Source: Chloroflexota bacterium (GTDB lineage Bacteria > Chloroflexota > Limnocylindria > P2-11E). From it: a stretch of DNA of 55,935 bases. The translations under genes were made by a program, and so were the position numbers. The DNA is taken from contig VBDQ01000086.1 in NCBI GenBank assembly GCA_005889075.1, forward strand, positions 1 through 55,935, in the 5' to 3' direction. A model generated the notes under the pieces. It did not search any database, was not told the origin of the DNA, and saw only the letters and a list, made by a program, of their open reading frames with translations. This document shows, piece after piece, positions 16,503-25,559 of this stretch (the first letter of the stretch is position 1; each line of letters begins with the position of its first letter).

Positions 16503-17653
16503 ACCACCGGCGCGCCCCGCACGTACACGGTCTTCGGCGACAGCAATACCGCGACGTCAGCGATCGGATCGCCGTCCACGAACACGAGATCCGCCCAGCA
16601 GCCTCCGCCGATGTGGCCCGCCTTCTCGAGACCGACCACACGCGCCGACCCACTCGTCGCGGCCGCGAGCGCCTGCTCCGCGGATAGTCCGCATTCGGTC
16701 AGAAGCTCGAGCTCGACCGCGAAGCGCTCGTGCAGGTTGAACGGTGTGCCGGAATCGGTGCCGGCCGCGATGCGCACGCCCGCGCGGTGCGCCATGCGGA
16801 CGCCCTCGCGATGGCGATCAGCGACGGCGCGCGTTCTTTCGATCACGACCGGGTCGAGGACATTTGCGTGCTCCAGCAAAGAATGGATCGCGGCGAACGT
16901 CGGGATGATCGCGACGTCGCGTTCCTTGAGGAGGCGGACGGTGCGCTCGTCGAGGAGGGTCGCGTGCTCGACGGAGTCGATGCCGGCCTCGGCCGCGACG
17001 CGCATGCCCCCGGAGCCGTGGGCGTGCGTGGTGATCCGAAGTCCCGCGTTGTGGGCTTCAGCCACGGCGGCGGCCGTCTCCTCGGGAGTGAACTGCGATA
17101 CCTCCGGCGGCGCGCCTTCGCCCAGCACCCCTCCGGTCGAGAAGATCTTGATGACCCGGGCGCCAGAGCGGACCTGCTCGCGGACGGCTTTCCGCACCTC
17201 ATCGGGTCCATCGGCAACGCGTCCGACCTCGGCCCCGTGACCGCCGGTGGTCGTCACGCCCCGGCCAGCGGCGACGATCCGAGGTCCTTCGACCACGCCG
17301 CGCTCGATCGCGCGGCCGAGCTCGATGACCATCGTTCCATTCGCGCCAAGGTCGCGTACGGTCGTCACACCGGCGTACAGCGAGGCGCGTGCGTTCTTGA
17401 ACGCCTTGACCATCGCCAAGCCGTCGGTCTGTCGCACCTCGGCCGCGAAGTTCGCCTCGCCATCGAGCGTCAGGTGCGCGTGACAGTTGATGAGGCCGGG
17501 GACCGCGAAGCGGCCCGCGGGCTTAGCGATCTCGCCGCTGTCTTTCGGCAGCGCCTTTCGCTCACCCGCCCACGCGATCTCGCCGCCATCGACGACGATC
17601 GCCGCGTTCTCGACGACGTGTTCGCCGTCAAAAAACCCGTCGAGCTCGAACAC
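16499..17653 (-). CDS. Metal-dependent amidohydrolase (imidazolonepropionase/prolidase-like)
   Basis: 384 aa of the amidohydrolase superfamily. Metal-binding motifs are NCHAHLTLDG near residue 55, the Lys in ARVIKIFSTGG, TTHAHGSGG, SVEHATLLDE and AAGTDSGTP. This pattern matches the subgroup of Xaa-Pro/Xaa-Arg dipeptidases and aryl-dialkylphosphatase-related enzymes, cleaving amide or ester bonds of small molecules. GTG at 17653 is chosen; only 30 bp separate it from the divergent phosphatase start at 17684. Substrate unknown. Confidence 0.82.
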   Translation of the reverse strand: MFELDGFFDGEHVVENAAIVVDGGEIAWAGERKALPKDSGEIAKPAGRFAVPGLINCHAHLTLDGEANFAAEVRQTDGLAMVKAFKNARASLYAGVTTVRDLGANGTMVIELGRAIERGVVEGPRIVAAGRGVTTTGGHGAEVGRVADGPDEVRKAVREQVRSGARVIKIFSTGGVLGEGAPPEVSQFTPEETAAAVAEAHNAGLRITTHAHGSGGMRVAAEAGIDSVEHATLLDERTVRLLKERDVAIIPTFAAIHSLLEHANVLDPVVIERTRAVADRHREGVRMAHRAGVRIAAGTDSGTPFNLHERFAVELELLTECGLSAEQALAAATSGSARVVGLEKAGHIGGGCWADLVFVDGDPIADVAVLLSPKTVYVRGAPVV

Positions 17654-17671
17654 CGTTCGCACCGCCCGCAG

Positions 17672-17686
17672 TATCGTCCGCCGATG
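17672..17686 (+). promoter_or_regulatory. Leaderless promoter of the alkaline-phosphatase-fold gene
   Basis: TATCGT at 17672-17677 ends 6 nt before the ATG at 17684, with no Shine-Dalgarno sequence. The divergent amidohydrolase starts 30 bp away, so both promoters must share this short gap. Confidence 0.45.
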
Positions 17687-18940
17687 CCCGACACGCTCCT
17701 CGAGCGTCTCCGCGCGCGCGACCTCGTCCTCCCTGATTACGCCGGCGGCGGTCTCATCAACGTCGCCGCGACAATGTTGGACATCCTCGGCGCCCGCAAC
17801 GAGAGCGATCCGCTGCCACTTCGTGATCTCTCGGTGGCCCTTCGTGAGGGTGTGCGGCAAGTCCTCGTCGTCCTCGCCGATGGCCTCGGTCTCGGCCAGC
17901 TGCGCGCGTTGTGTGCCTCGGGCGACGTTCCCTTCCTCGCCTCGCTTCTCGACCGCGCCGGGCGCAACGACGGCGCGCAGCTCATCGAGGCCCGCACGAT
18001 CTTCCCATCGACGACGGCGGCCGCGATCACGACGCTCAACACCGCGCGCACCCCGCAGGAGCACGGCAACATCGCGTATTTCGTCTGGCTCGAGGAGTTC
18101 GCCGCGGTCACCCAGATGCTCCGCTGGGGACCCGGAGTGACGCGCCGCGGCTCGTTCTTCGACAACCAGACCATCGATCCACGCGACTACGTGAAGGTGC
18201 CTTCGGTCCATCGGCGCCTCCGCGAACGCGGCGCGATGTCCTATGTGGTCGAGCCCGAAATCTTCCGCAAGGAGGCGATGACCCGGATGCATGCGGCGGA
18301 AGCCAACTACGCCGGGTACTTCCTGCCCTCGACGATGGGCGTGCAGGTGCGGGAGCTCCTCGAGACGCGTCCGTGGGGCGAGCGACCGGCGTATCTCTAC
18401 GCCTACTGGTCCGGGATCGACGCCACCGCCCACATTTACGGTCCGAGCTCGAGCGCCTGCGCGACGGAGGCCGCACTCTTTGACCTCGATCTCTCGCGGG
18501 CGCTCGCCGATCGGCCTGCGGGCGACACTCTCGTGCTGCTCACCGCGGATCACGGTCATGCGACGACGAACCCCGACAAGCTCATCGATCTCGTCGGCGA
18601 CGAGGAGCTTCGCGGCATGCTCCGTAACCCCATCGCCGGTGAGCCTCGCTGTGCCTTCCTTCACACCGATGCGCCGGCGAAGGTGAGGGCCCATCTGGAG
18701 CGCCGCTATCCCGGCGCGTTCTTCCTGTTCGATCGCGACGAGGCGATCGAAGCGGGCCTCTTTGGTCGCGGCGATGCCGAGGTCGCGCGCCGACGGATCG
18801 GGGAGGTCTGCGCGATGCTCACCGACGATCGCGCGGCGTCCATCGTGCGGGTCGATGGGCAGACCTTCCGGCACCGTGGCTCGCACGGCGGCATGACCCA
18901 CGACGAGATGGACATCCCGATCCTCGCCTGGCGCGTCTGA
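17684..18940 (+). CDS. Alkaline-phosphatase-superfamily phosphodiesterase/pyrophosphatase
   Basis: 418 aa. The metal-site pattern fits type I phosphodiesterase/nucleotide pyrophosphatases: VLVVLADGLGLGQL near residue 60, the nucleophile region TIFPSTTAAAITTLNT, YWSGIDATAHIYGP, LLTADHGHATT and a late His in RGSHGGMTHDEM. It likely hydrolyses a phosphodiester or phosphomonoester. No signal peptide, so cytosolic. The open frame extends upstream to 16730 but that part is antisense to the amidohydrolase. Confidence 0.82.
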   Translation: MPDTLLERLRARDLVLPDYAGGGLINVAATMLDILGARNESDPLPLRDLSVALREGVRQVLVVLADGLGLGQLRALCASGDVPFLASLLDRAGRNDGAQLIEARTIFPSTTAAAITTLNTARTPQEHGNIAYFVWLEEFAAVTQMLRWGPGVTRRGSFFDNQTIDPRDYVKVPSVHRRLRERGAMSYVVEPEIFRKEAMTRMHAAEANYAGYFLPSTMGVQVRELLETRPWGERPAYLYAYWSGIDATAHIYGPSSSACATEAALFDLDLSRALADRPAGDTLVLLTADHGHATTNPDKLIDLVGDEELRGMLRNPIAGEPRCAFLHTDAPAKVRAHLERRYPGAFFLFDRDEAIEAGLFGRGDAEVARRRIGEVCAMLTDDRAASIVRVDGQTFRHRGSHGGMTHDEMDIPILAWRV

Positions 18941-18944
18941 CCCG

Positions 18945-18960
18945 TACGATTCGCTTGGTG
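18945..18960 (+). promoter_or_regulatory. Leaderless promoter of the second YflT-like gene
   Basis: TACGAT at 18945-18950 is 7 nt before the GTG at 18958 and there is no ribosome binding site. The promoter starts right after the preceding stop codon (18938-18940). Confidence 0.42.
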
Positions 18961-19398
18961 GCCACCGCTTCGTACCTCGACGACGTCGCCGGCGGGATGG
19001 TGACCGCCGCCGCCTTCGAAGACGACGACGCCGCCGTCTCAGCGGTGACGCTGCTTCGTGAGTCGGGGGTCCGCGAGCAGGACATCTCGGTAATCGCCAA
19101 GGATCGGCACCGCGCCGAGCTCGTGGCGGGCGGCCGCGCGTGGCTGCCGCTCAAAGGTTGGCGCGGGCTCGTGGTCCGCCTTCGAGCCATGCTTGGCCGC
19201 GGTCTTCCGCGGGACCTGCGCCAGCGGTACGGTGACGCGCTCGTGGCGGGAAAGATCGTCGTGATCGTCGCCGCGGGAGGTCAGCCACCGGACACGATCG
19301 CTGCGCTCCTCAAGCAATCGCGGGGCGAGCAGATCGAGCAGTGGTGGCAGCCGCCGACGATGCTCTTCGCCCCACCGGAGCTCGCCGGCCCCTTCTAG
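18958..19398 (+). CDS. YflT-like general stress domain protein
   Basis: 146 aa. The N-terminal half (TAAAFEDDDAAVSAVTLLRESGVREQDISVIAKD) matches the YflT/general-stress-17M pattern, where a beta strand is followed by a helix and a second strand with ISVI. The C-terminal half has no clear family and no membrane segment. GTG at 18958 fits the leaderless promoter; the TTG just before it is less likely. Role in stress response is inferred from family only. Confidence 0.58.
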   Translation: MATASYLDDVAGGMVTAAAFEDDDAAVSAVTLLRESGVREQDISVIAKDRHRAELVAGGRAWLPLKGWRGLVVRLRAMLGRGLPRDLRQRYGDALVAGKIVVIVAAGGQPPDTIAALLKQSRGEQIEQWWQPPTMLFAPPELAGPF

Positions 19399-19405
19399 CG
19401 CGCGC

Positions 19406-20662
19406 TCATTCGTACCTGAGCGCGCTCAATGCCGACATCCGCATGGCACGCCGAGCCGGCAGAAAACCCGCGACGAGGGCCACGAGGATCGCCAGCCCCA
19501 GTGCGCCCAGCACGAGATCAGGGCCGACGACGAAGATCGGCGCGGGATTGGTCCGCGGGTTGAGCTCGCGGATGATCCGCTCGATCACCTGACCTCCGAG
19601 ATATCCAAGCAGGAGCCCGAGGACGCCGCCGACGATGCCCACGTATGCGGCCTCCGCGAGGAAGAGCGCCCGCACGTCGCCGGGTGCCGCGCCCACCGCT
19701 TTCAGGATCCCGATCTCGCGCGTGCGCTCGAGGACCGACATCACCATGGTGTTGGCGATGCCGATCGCCGCGACCAGGAGCGCGACGCCGCCGATCCCGG
19801 CAAGGATCCCCCTGAATACGCCGAAGCCCTGGTCGATCTGCTCGACCACCTGCTTCAGCGAGAACGAGCTGTAACCGAGCTCCTGCACCGAGCGCACGAT
19901 CTCGGCGACGTTTGTCGAGTCGTCCGCCTCGATGGCGATCCCGCTGTAACCGGTCTGCTGCCGGAGTGAATCCGCGGTCAGGCCGCGGTTGTCCGCGCCC
20001 GCCACCAGCGCGTCCTCGAGCGGGATGCGCACCGAGGTCTGCGAGGCTGCCTCGTCGAACACGCCGACGATCGTGACGGGATAGTCGCGCGGCGTGCCGC
20101 TGCCGCCGACACGCGTGCTGCCGAGCCTCACCGCGCCGCCGATCCGCAGCGTCACGAGCTTCCCGATCGCCGCGGTCACATTTGGCGCAACAAGACGCGC
20201 GATGTTTCCCGGGATGACCGCGACACCGCGGTCGCCGAGCGCCAGATGCCGGCCGGCGAGCAAGTCGCCGCGATCGATCGGCGCGTTCGGCTCGATTCCT
20301 TGCGGGCGGATCGCCGCGTCGTCGCCACCCTCGACGACCTGCCCAAGCGGCGCGTCGAACTGGCGGTAGACGCCGGCGACGTGTCCGATCTTGCGAAATT
20401 GCGAGACGACTCCGTCGTCGATCGTGCGCGGCACGGCCGAAAGACCGTTCGCGCCAGGCTGGAACGGCTGCACGGTCACCAAACGCAGGTCGCCGATCGA
20501 GAAGATCGATCGGCGCACGTTGTTCTCCGCGCCGGTCGCGAGCGCGATGAGGAGCACGACGAGTGCCGTGCCGATCGCTACACCGGCGGTCGTAAGGGCG
20601 GAGCGAAGGCGCGAGCGCGCGTAGTTGCCAAGCGACATCGCGGCGAGGTCGCCGAGCCGCAT
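19406..20662 (-). CDS. ABC transporter permease, MacB/FtsX type
   Basis: 418 aa. One N-terminal membrane helix (ALTTAGVAIGTALVVLLIALAT), a large periplasmic/extracellular MacB-like core domain, then three C-terminal helices with the FtsX signature region ERTREIGILKAVGAAPGDV. MacB-type permeases work as mechanotransmission exporters or lipoprotein releasing factors. ATG at 20662 overlaps the stop of the ATPase gene (TGATG). It is the last gene of the minus-strand exporter operon. Confidence 0.87.
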   Translation of the reverse strand: MRLGDLAAMSLGNYARSRLRSALTTAGVAIGTALVVLLIALATGAENNVRRSIFSIGDLRLVTVQPFQPGANGLSAVPRTIDDGVVSQFRKIGHVAGVYRQFDAPLGQVVEGGDDAAIRPQGIEPNAPIDRGDLLAGRHLALGDRGVAVIPGNIARLVAPNVTAAIGKLVTLRIGGAVRLGSTRVGGSGTPRDYPVTIVGVFDEAASQTSVRIPLEDALVAGADNRGLTADSLRQQTGYSGIAIEADDSTNVAEIVRSVQELGYSSFSLKQVVEQIDQGFGVFRGILAGIGGVALLVAAIGIANTMVMSVLERTREIGILKAVGAAPGDVRALFLAEAAYVGIVGGVLGLLLGYLGGQVIERIIRELNPRTNPAPIFVVGPDLVLGALGLAILVALVAGFLPARRAMRMSALSALRYE

Positions 20663-21345
20663 CAATCGAGGACTTTGCCATCGCGCAGGTGCATGATCCG
20701 ACCGGCGTGCCGCGCAATCGATGCGTCGTGCGTGACGAGAAGCACGGTCTGCCCGCCTCGATTCAGCTCATCGAGGAGCGCGATGAGCGCGGCGCCGTTC
20801 GCGCTATCGAGATTGCCGGTCGGTTCGTCTGCGAGAAGGATCGCCGGCCCGCCGACCAGCGCTCGCGCGATCGCGGCGCGCTGCAGCTCTCCACCTGAGA
20901 GCTCGTTCGTGCGGTGTTCGGCGCGCGACGACATTCCGAGGCGGTCGAGGAGCGCACGCGCACGAGCGGTACGCTCGGCGCGGGGCACGCCCGCGAAGAT
21001 GAGCGGCAGCGCCACGTTGTCGACAACGCGATAGCGCGGAAGCAGGTTGAACGCCTGGAACACCATCCCCACCCGCTTGGAGCGATGGCCTGCCAGGCCG
21101 GCCTCATCCAGAGCCGCGAGGTCCTCGCCGTCGACGCGGACCCACCCGGACGTGGGCCGCTCAAGGCCCGCGATGACGTTCAGGAGCGTCGACTTTCCTG
21201 AGCCGGATGGACCCATGACCGCGACGAATTCGCCGCGTCGGACCGTGAGCGTCACGCCGTCGAGCGCCGCGACCGATGTGGCGCCCGACATGTAGGTGCA
21301 CGCAAGATCGCGCGTCTCGACGGCGAGCGTCTGCTCCGTGCTCAA
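20662..21345 (-). CDS. ABC transporter ATPase, MacB/LolD type
   Basis: 227 aa. Walker A GPSGSGKST, Q-loop VFQAFNLLPR, signature LSGGELQRAAIARAL, Walker B ILLADEPTGNLD and the H-loop THD are all present. LolD/MacB-type ATPases pair with FtsX permeases, here the next gene. The start is taken as TTG at 21345; the frame stays open upstream without a better start, so a few more residues are possible. Confidence 0.88.
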   Translation of the reverse strand: MSTEQTLAVETRDLACTYMSGATSVAALDGVTLTVRRGEFVAVMGPSGSGKSTLLNVIAGLERPTSGWVRVDGEDLAALDEAGLAGHRSKRVGMVFQAFNLLPRYRVVDNVALPLIFAGVPRAERTARARALLDRLGMSSRAEHRTNELSGGELQRAAIARALVGGPAILLADEPTGNLDSANGAALIALLDELNRGGQTVLLVTHDASIARHAGRIMHLRDGKVLD

Positions 21346-21377
21346 CGGCTCGACTTCAACACTGACCCTTGGGTCGC

Positions 21378-22112
21378 TCAGCGCCCCGAGCGCGCGAGGA
21401 TCGCGGCGATCGCGACCGCGAAAAAGCCCGCGGCGAGGGCGACGAGCAATGCGAGGACCGTCGCGCGACCGGCGGCGATCTCACTCAGCGCGGCCACGGC
21501 CGCGAGCCCGTTGAAGACCAGCGCCATCACGGTTGGGAGACGCATGTCATCCCAGTGCTGTGAGCGCAGCTCCATCACTCCCATAACCGCATAGCCGAAA
21601 CACGCGGCGCCCGCGAGCCGGTAGACGTACTCGTCGGTGCCGCGATAGCCCATGAGCGCCGCGAACGGTCCCGCAGCTTGCGGCGCCAGGCCGAACACGG
21701 CGGCCGAGACCGTCGCGAGGACGAGGACGGCTACGACCCATCTTGCAGTGTTGCGCGGCCCGGCGACCACGCCGCGCCTCGCGACGAGAACCTGACTCGC
21801 CATCCAACCCGTCGCGACCGCCCAGACCGAGACGAGTGCGACGAAGCCGTTCACCACGCCCGACACGAATGTGAGGAACCCAGCCAAAAGGGCCAGCACG
21901 GCGAAGGCGTAAACCGCGGCGACGACGAAGCGCAACCGCGACCACCGTGCTCCGCGCACGCCGATCGCGAGCGCGACGGCGTATCCGAGCATGGCCGCGC
22001 CGCCGAGCTCGTAGATGAACACGTCGTCGCCGGCGAGACCGACGATCCGCGCGAACGGTCGCGCGATCACGTACATCGGGATCCCGAGCGCCATGGCCAC
22101 GGCGAGCGGCAA
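21378..22112 (-). CDS. Multi-pass membrane protein with internal duplication
   Basis: About 244 aa with seven to eight hydrophobic helices arranged as two similar halves. The first half contains DDVFIYELGGAAMLGYAVAL and the second DEYVYRLAGAACFGYAVMG, each followed by a short R-rich loop and helices ending near LAG or LSEI. The start is uncertain: TTG 22112, GTG 22100 and ATG 22094 are all in frame. The frame continues upstream inside the preceding gene without protein-like sequence. It lies in the exporter operon. No family assigned. Confidence 0.6.
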   Translation of the reverse strand: MPLAVAMALGIPMYVIARPFARIVGLAGDDVFIYELGGAAMLGYAVALAIGVRGARWSRLRFVVAAVYAFAVLALLAGFLTFVSGVVNGFVALVSVWAVATGWMASQVLVARRGVVAGPRNTARWVVAVLVLATVSAAVFGLAPQAAGPFAALMGYRGTDEYVYRLAGAACFGYAVMGVMELRSQHWDDMRLPTVMALVFNGLAAVAALSEIAAGRATVLALLVALAAGFFAVAIAAILARSGR

Positions 22113-22138
22113 CGCAAGCGCGCCGCGCTCGACCGCGC

Positions 22139-22777
22139 CTAGGCGCGCAGTGCCCGGCCCGTCCAGATCCAGAACGCCGGCACGAGGATGACCGAGGCCA
22201 GTCCGCCGCTGAGAAGGACGACGTTCTGCCAGCCGGCGCTCACCGTCGGTCCGCTGCCCGCACCGACCGTCGCGACGAAGAGCAGGATCAGATCGAGCCC
22301 CGCGACGATCGCGAGCCAGCCGAGTCCGCCCGGCAGTGACCCGTTCCCCGCGCGGATCTCGAGGCCGAGCGTGAGCGCCCACAGGCCGGCGAGTCCGAAG
22401 GTCGCGAGACCGCGGGGATCCGTCGGCGAGGGATCGATGATCGCGAGACCTTGGACCTCGGCGATCGCCGCGTAGATCCCGTGCGCGGCCGACAGCAATC
22501 CGTATCCGACACCCAGTGCGGAGAGCCACCACCGCGCATCACCGCCGATGCGCGCCGCGGCGGCGACGGTCGCGATCGTCGCCGACAGACCCCCTGCCGC
22601 GATCAGCGCCCAGGCGACTGCGGCGGAGCTGTGGTCGTTCGGGTCACGGCGCACGAACGCGAGATAGACCGCCGCGTAAACGAGCGAAAACGCTGCGATG
22701 AGGTATGCCTGCACGCCGGCGCGTCGAGAGAACTCTCCTAACGATCGGTCGATCGTCACTTCGCCGATGCTAACCAC
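22139..22777 (-). CDS. Membrane protein, DUF4386-like
   Basis: 212 aa with about six hydrophobic segments. The N-terminal RRAGVQAYLIAAFSLVYAAVYLAF, a short DPNDHSSAAVAW loop and paired helices resemble DUF4386-type integral membrane proteins of unknown function. GTG at 22777 directly follows the stop of the ABC-2 permease gene. It is probably co-expressed with the two ABC systems around it. Confidence 0.58.
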   Translation of the reverse strand: MVSIGEVTIDRSLGEFSRRAGVQAYLIAAFSLVYAAVYLAFVRRDPNDHSSAAVAWALIAAGGLSATIATVAAAARIGGDARWWLSALGVGYGLLSAAHGIYAAIAEVQGLAIIDPSPTDPRGLATFGLAGLWALTLGLEIRAGNGSLPGGLGWLAIVAGLDLILLFVATVGAGSGPTVSAGWQNVVLLSGGLASVILVPAFWIWTGRALRA

Positions 22778-23638
22778 TCACACCTCTCGTCCGCGAAAGC
22801 TCCAGACCGCGACCGCGAGCACCGCCGCGATCCAGAGCACGGACCAGATCACATATGCGGCCGGTGGCGGCTCGGTGGCGAAGAAGGGGTTCGCGGCCGC
22901 AGCAGGACCGAGCGCCGTTTGCGCCGCGAGCACGACGGCCGGCTCGAGACTCCAGACCGCGCCACGCCAGAGCCCGTCCGTGGGCAGGATGAGCTTCGTC
23001 GCGGTCCCGACGTGCGTGATCGTCTCGTTGCCGAACGCCGCGCCGACGCCGCCGACGATGCCGCCCATCCAGACGATGCCGAAGAGGATCGCGGCGATGA
23101 CGCCCCCGACCATGCCGGCGATCCGCGTCGAGAACGCGAGTGTCAGCGTGAGGACGGCGACCGCCTCACCCATGACGAACGCAAGGAACTCGATGGGATG
23201 CGGTGGCTGGTAGCCACTCACGGCTTGGACCGCGACGAGCTCGATCACCGCGGCCGCGATTGCGTACCCCAGCACGAGCGCGACGAGCCCGAGCCACTTG
23301 CCGATGACGTACTCGGCCCGCGACATCGGGCGCGAAAGCAGCGCGAGGGCGATCCCCGACTCGACCTCGCCCGAGATGGCGGGAGCTGCGACGAAAACGG
23401 CGGCGAGGGAGAGCACCCAGCTGAACATGAACATCACGAGGATCAAGAGCTGCGACACGATCGTCCGCCTCTGCGCCTCGGAGAGCGGCTGGCCGGCGCT
23501 GCGCAGATCCTCGATCCGTGCGATGCCCCACACGGTCAGCGCGATCACGACGATGGTGAGCAGCACCAGGGCCAGGAGCAGCTTTCGCCGCGCCGCTTCG
23601 GCGATCACCTGACGTCCGACGACGAACGTGGCCGTCAT
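22778..23638 (-). CDS. ABC-2 type transporter permease
   Basis: 286 aa with six hydrophobic segments. The pattern of an N-terminal cytosolic amphipathic start, a long first loop, SGEVESGIALALLSRPMSRAEYVIGK and a C-terminal helix pair is typical of ABC-2 exporter permeases of the NosY/Nat type. One base separates it from the ATPase stop at 23640. With that ATPase it forms an exporter controlled by the upstream ECF sigma/anti-sigma pair. Confidence 0.82.
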   Translation of the reverse strand: MTATFVVGRQVIAEAARRKLLLALVLLTIVVIALTVWGIARIEDLRSAGQPLSEAQRRTIVSQLLILVMFMFSWVLSLAAVFVAAPAISGEVESGIALALLSRPMSRAEYVIGKWLGLVALVLGYAIAAAVIELVAVQAVSGYQPPHPIEFLAFVMGEAVAVLTLTLAFSTRIAGMVGGVIAAILFGIVWMGGIVGGVGAAFGNETITHVGTATKLILPTDGLWRGAVWSLEPAVVLAAQTALGPAAAANPFFATEPPPAAYVIWSVLWIAAVLAVAVWSFRGREV

Positions 23639-23639
23639 C

Positions 23640-24542
23640 TCATTGACCCAGCAGTCGCAGGAAGCGCTCTTCGAGCGTTTCGTGCTGCGGCTCGACGGCG
23701 TAGATGCGCGCGCCCGATCGCACGGCCTCGCTCACGACGTCGGGGATGCGCTCCATCTCGACGCCGCGGATGAGGATCGCGCCGTCGGCGCCGTCGTCGA
23801 TCTCACCGAATCGTGCGAGCGCGGCGCGGCCCTCTCGGGACAGACCGCTCGCGCGCAGGCGCACCGAGGAGGTGCGCAGGAGGTCGGCGAGCACACCTTG
23901 CGCGACGACCTTGCCGCGATCGACGATGGCGACGCTGTCGCAGACCTGCTCGACCTCGGTGAGGAGATGCGAATTGAGGAACACGACCGCGCCTCGTTCG
24001 CGCAAGGCGCGGATGATCTCGCGCACGTCGTGACGACCCACCGGATCGAGCGCGCTCGTCGGCTCGTCCAGGAGGACGACCGCGGGGTCGCCGATGAGCG
24101 CGATCCCAAGCCCGAGCCGTTGCTGCATCCCCTTCGAGAACGTGCCAACACGCGAGCCTCCCCGATCCGCAAGGCCCACGGTGGCCAGGATCCTGTCGAT
24201 CTCGGCCGCCCAGCGCGATCGCTCCAGCCCAGCCAGCTCGCAATGAAGCGCCAGCACCTCGCGCGCGGTGAGCCAGGATTGGTATCGGAAGAGCTCCGGG
24301 AGGTAGCCGATCTTATGCAGGGAGGCCTTGCTGCCGAAGCTGGCGCCCGCGAGCGAGCCGCCCCCCGCGGTCGGTCGGGCGAGTCCGACAAGGATCTTGA
24401 CGGCGGTGGTCTTCCCGGCGCCGTTCGGCCCGAGGAATCCGAAGACGCCGCTCGTGACCGAAAGCGAAAGGTCGTCGAGAGCGACGACCTTTCCATAACG
24501 CTTGGTGACGTGGGCAAGCTCGATCGCGGCCGCGGACGCCAC
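23640..24542 (-). CDS. ABC-2 type transporter ATPase
   Basis: 300 aa. Walker A GPNGAGKTT, signature TFSKGMQQRLGLGIAL, Walker B VVLLDEPTSALDP and H-loop NSHLL are present, followed by a C-terminal domain usual in DrrA/CcmA-like exporter ATPases. GTG at 24542 directly follows the anti-sigma factor stop. It energises the ABC-2 permease encoded next. Substrate unknown. Confidence 0.88.
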   Translation of the reverse strand: MASAAAIELAHVTKRYGKVVALDDLSLSVTSGVFGFLGPNGAGKTTAVKILVGLARPTAGGGSLAGASFGSKASLHKIGYLPELFRYQSWLTAREVLALHCELAGLERSRWAAEIDRILATVGLADRGGSRVGTFSKGMQQRLGLGIALIGDPAVVLLDEPTSALDPVGRHDVREIIRALRERGAVVFLNSHLLTEVEQVCDSVAIVDRGKVVAQGVLADLLRTSSVRLRASGLSREGRAALARFGEIDDGADGAILIRGVEMERIPDVVSEAVRSGARIYAVEPQHETLEERFLRLLGQ

Positions 24543-25559
24543 CTACTTCATCGAGTTGGCGACATCGAGGGCCTGCCGCTCTGTCAGAGCGCCGATCACC
24601 TCGAACATCATGCCGTCCTTCTGCCAGAGGATGGCGCTTGCGATCCCGGTGTTGTCACCGATGAAGAGCCCGCTCACGCCTTGGACTGTCACTTGGTGCG
24701 AGACGGCCAGCTCGGCCGGCACCGGAACCGGGAGGGTGCTCGCGGGATCGCTGATGGCGCGGATCGCCGCGGCGAGCTGCGGCGAGACGCCCGGCTGGGC
24801 GAGCAAGTAGCTCTGCAGCTCCGCCACGGTCACGCCGTCGCTCGACACGACCGGACTCTTCGCCTGGCCGACGACGAGGGTCGGCATGCCCGAGCCGACG
24901 GTCGGGCTCGAGCTCTGCGGCACGCCCCAAATCTGCACGACCGCCGGACCGCCGGTGATGAACAGCTTGCTCCCGTCGATGTTCGCAGGCAGCGGCGGCG
25001 TGGTCCGGCTCTGCTTCGCGGCGGTGCGCTGCGTCGCGTCGGCGCTGAAGGTGAACGTGGCGCTCGACTTGTTGATCACGCCATAGCGCGGCTGGCCGGT
25101 CACGCCGATCGGCAGCGAGGACGGCGTCTTGACCGAAAAGCCCGCGGCGCTCGAGGCCGCGGCGAGCGTGGTGACCTCCTTCGGCTGTGGGGGCGTGTCC
25201 CAGGCGAAGGTCCCGTACGCGCCGAGGCACTGCTCGAGCTCGAGTCCTGCGCAGGCTTGGCCGAGCGTGTTGAGGTCGCCCTGCGTGAGCGGTACGCCGA
25301 CGACGGACTTTGGCTCGAAGATCTTGAGGATCGAGTCCGCCGCACCGGACAGCGCTAGACCGCTCGCGACGAGGACGATGGCCGCGGCCGCAGCGAGCGC
25401 CTGCAGCCACCGCGCGGCGATCCGTCGTCGTGGCGCCGCGCTTACCGGCAGGACGCCTTCGCGGCCGACGCGAGCGCGAAATCGCGCGAGCGCGCCTTCC
25501 GTGTCGACCGGCGCATCGTCCACCGCGAGCGCGTGCTCGATGTTCTCTTGATCGTTCAT
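24543..25559 (-). CDS. Membrane-anchored anti-sigma factor-like protein
   Basis: 338 aa. A short cytosolic N-terminus (residues about 1-45, ALARFRARVGRE) is followed by one membrane helix (WLQALAAAAAIVLVASGLAL) and an external domain of about 260 aa rich in Ser/Thr/Pro, resembling DUF4367-type sensor domains. Its start overlaps the ECF sigma stop (ATGA), the usual arrangement for a sigma/anti-sigma pair. It would hold the sigma factor inactive until an external signal arrives. Confidence 0.72.
   Translation of the reverse strand: MNDQENIEHALAVDDAPVDTEGALARFRARVGREGVLPVSAAPRRRIAARWLQALAAAAAIVLVASGLALSGAADSILKIFEPKSVVGVPLTQGDLNTLGQACAGLELEQCLGAYGTFAWDTPPQPKEVTTLAAASSAAGFSVKTPSSLPIGVTGQPRYGVINKSSATFTFSADATQRTAAKQSRTTPPLPANIDGSKLFITGGPAVVQIWGVPQSSSPTVGSGMPTLVVGQAKSPVVSSDGVTVAELQSYLLAQPGVSPQLAAAIRAISDPASTLPVPVPAELAVSHQVTVQGVSGLFIGDNTGIASAILWQKDGMMFEVIGALTERQALDVANSMK

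Noticed and set aside
16730-17683. N-terminal extension of the alkaline-phosphatase-fold gene
   Set aside because: Antisense to the amidohydrolase, which has intact metal motifs; the domain starts at 17684.
23628-25358. 576-codon open frame on the plus strand
   Set aside because: Antisense to the ABC ATPase and anti-sigma genes; no recognisable motif.
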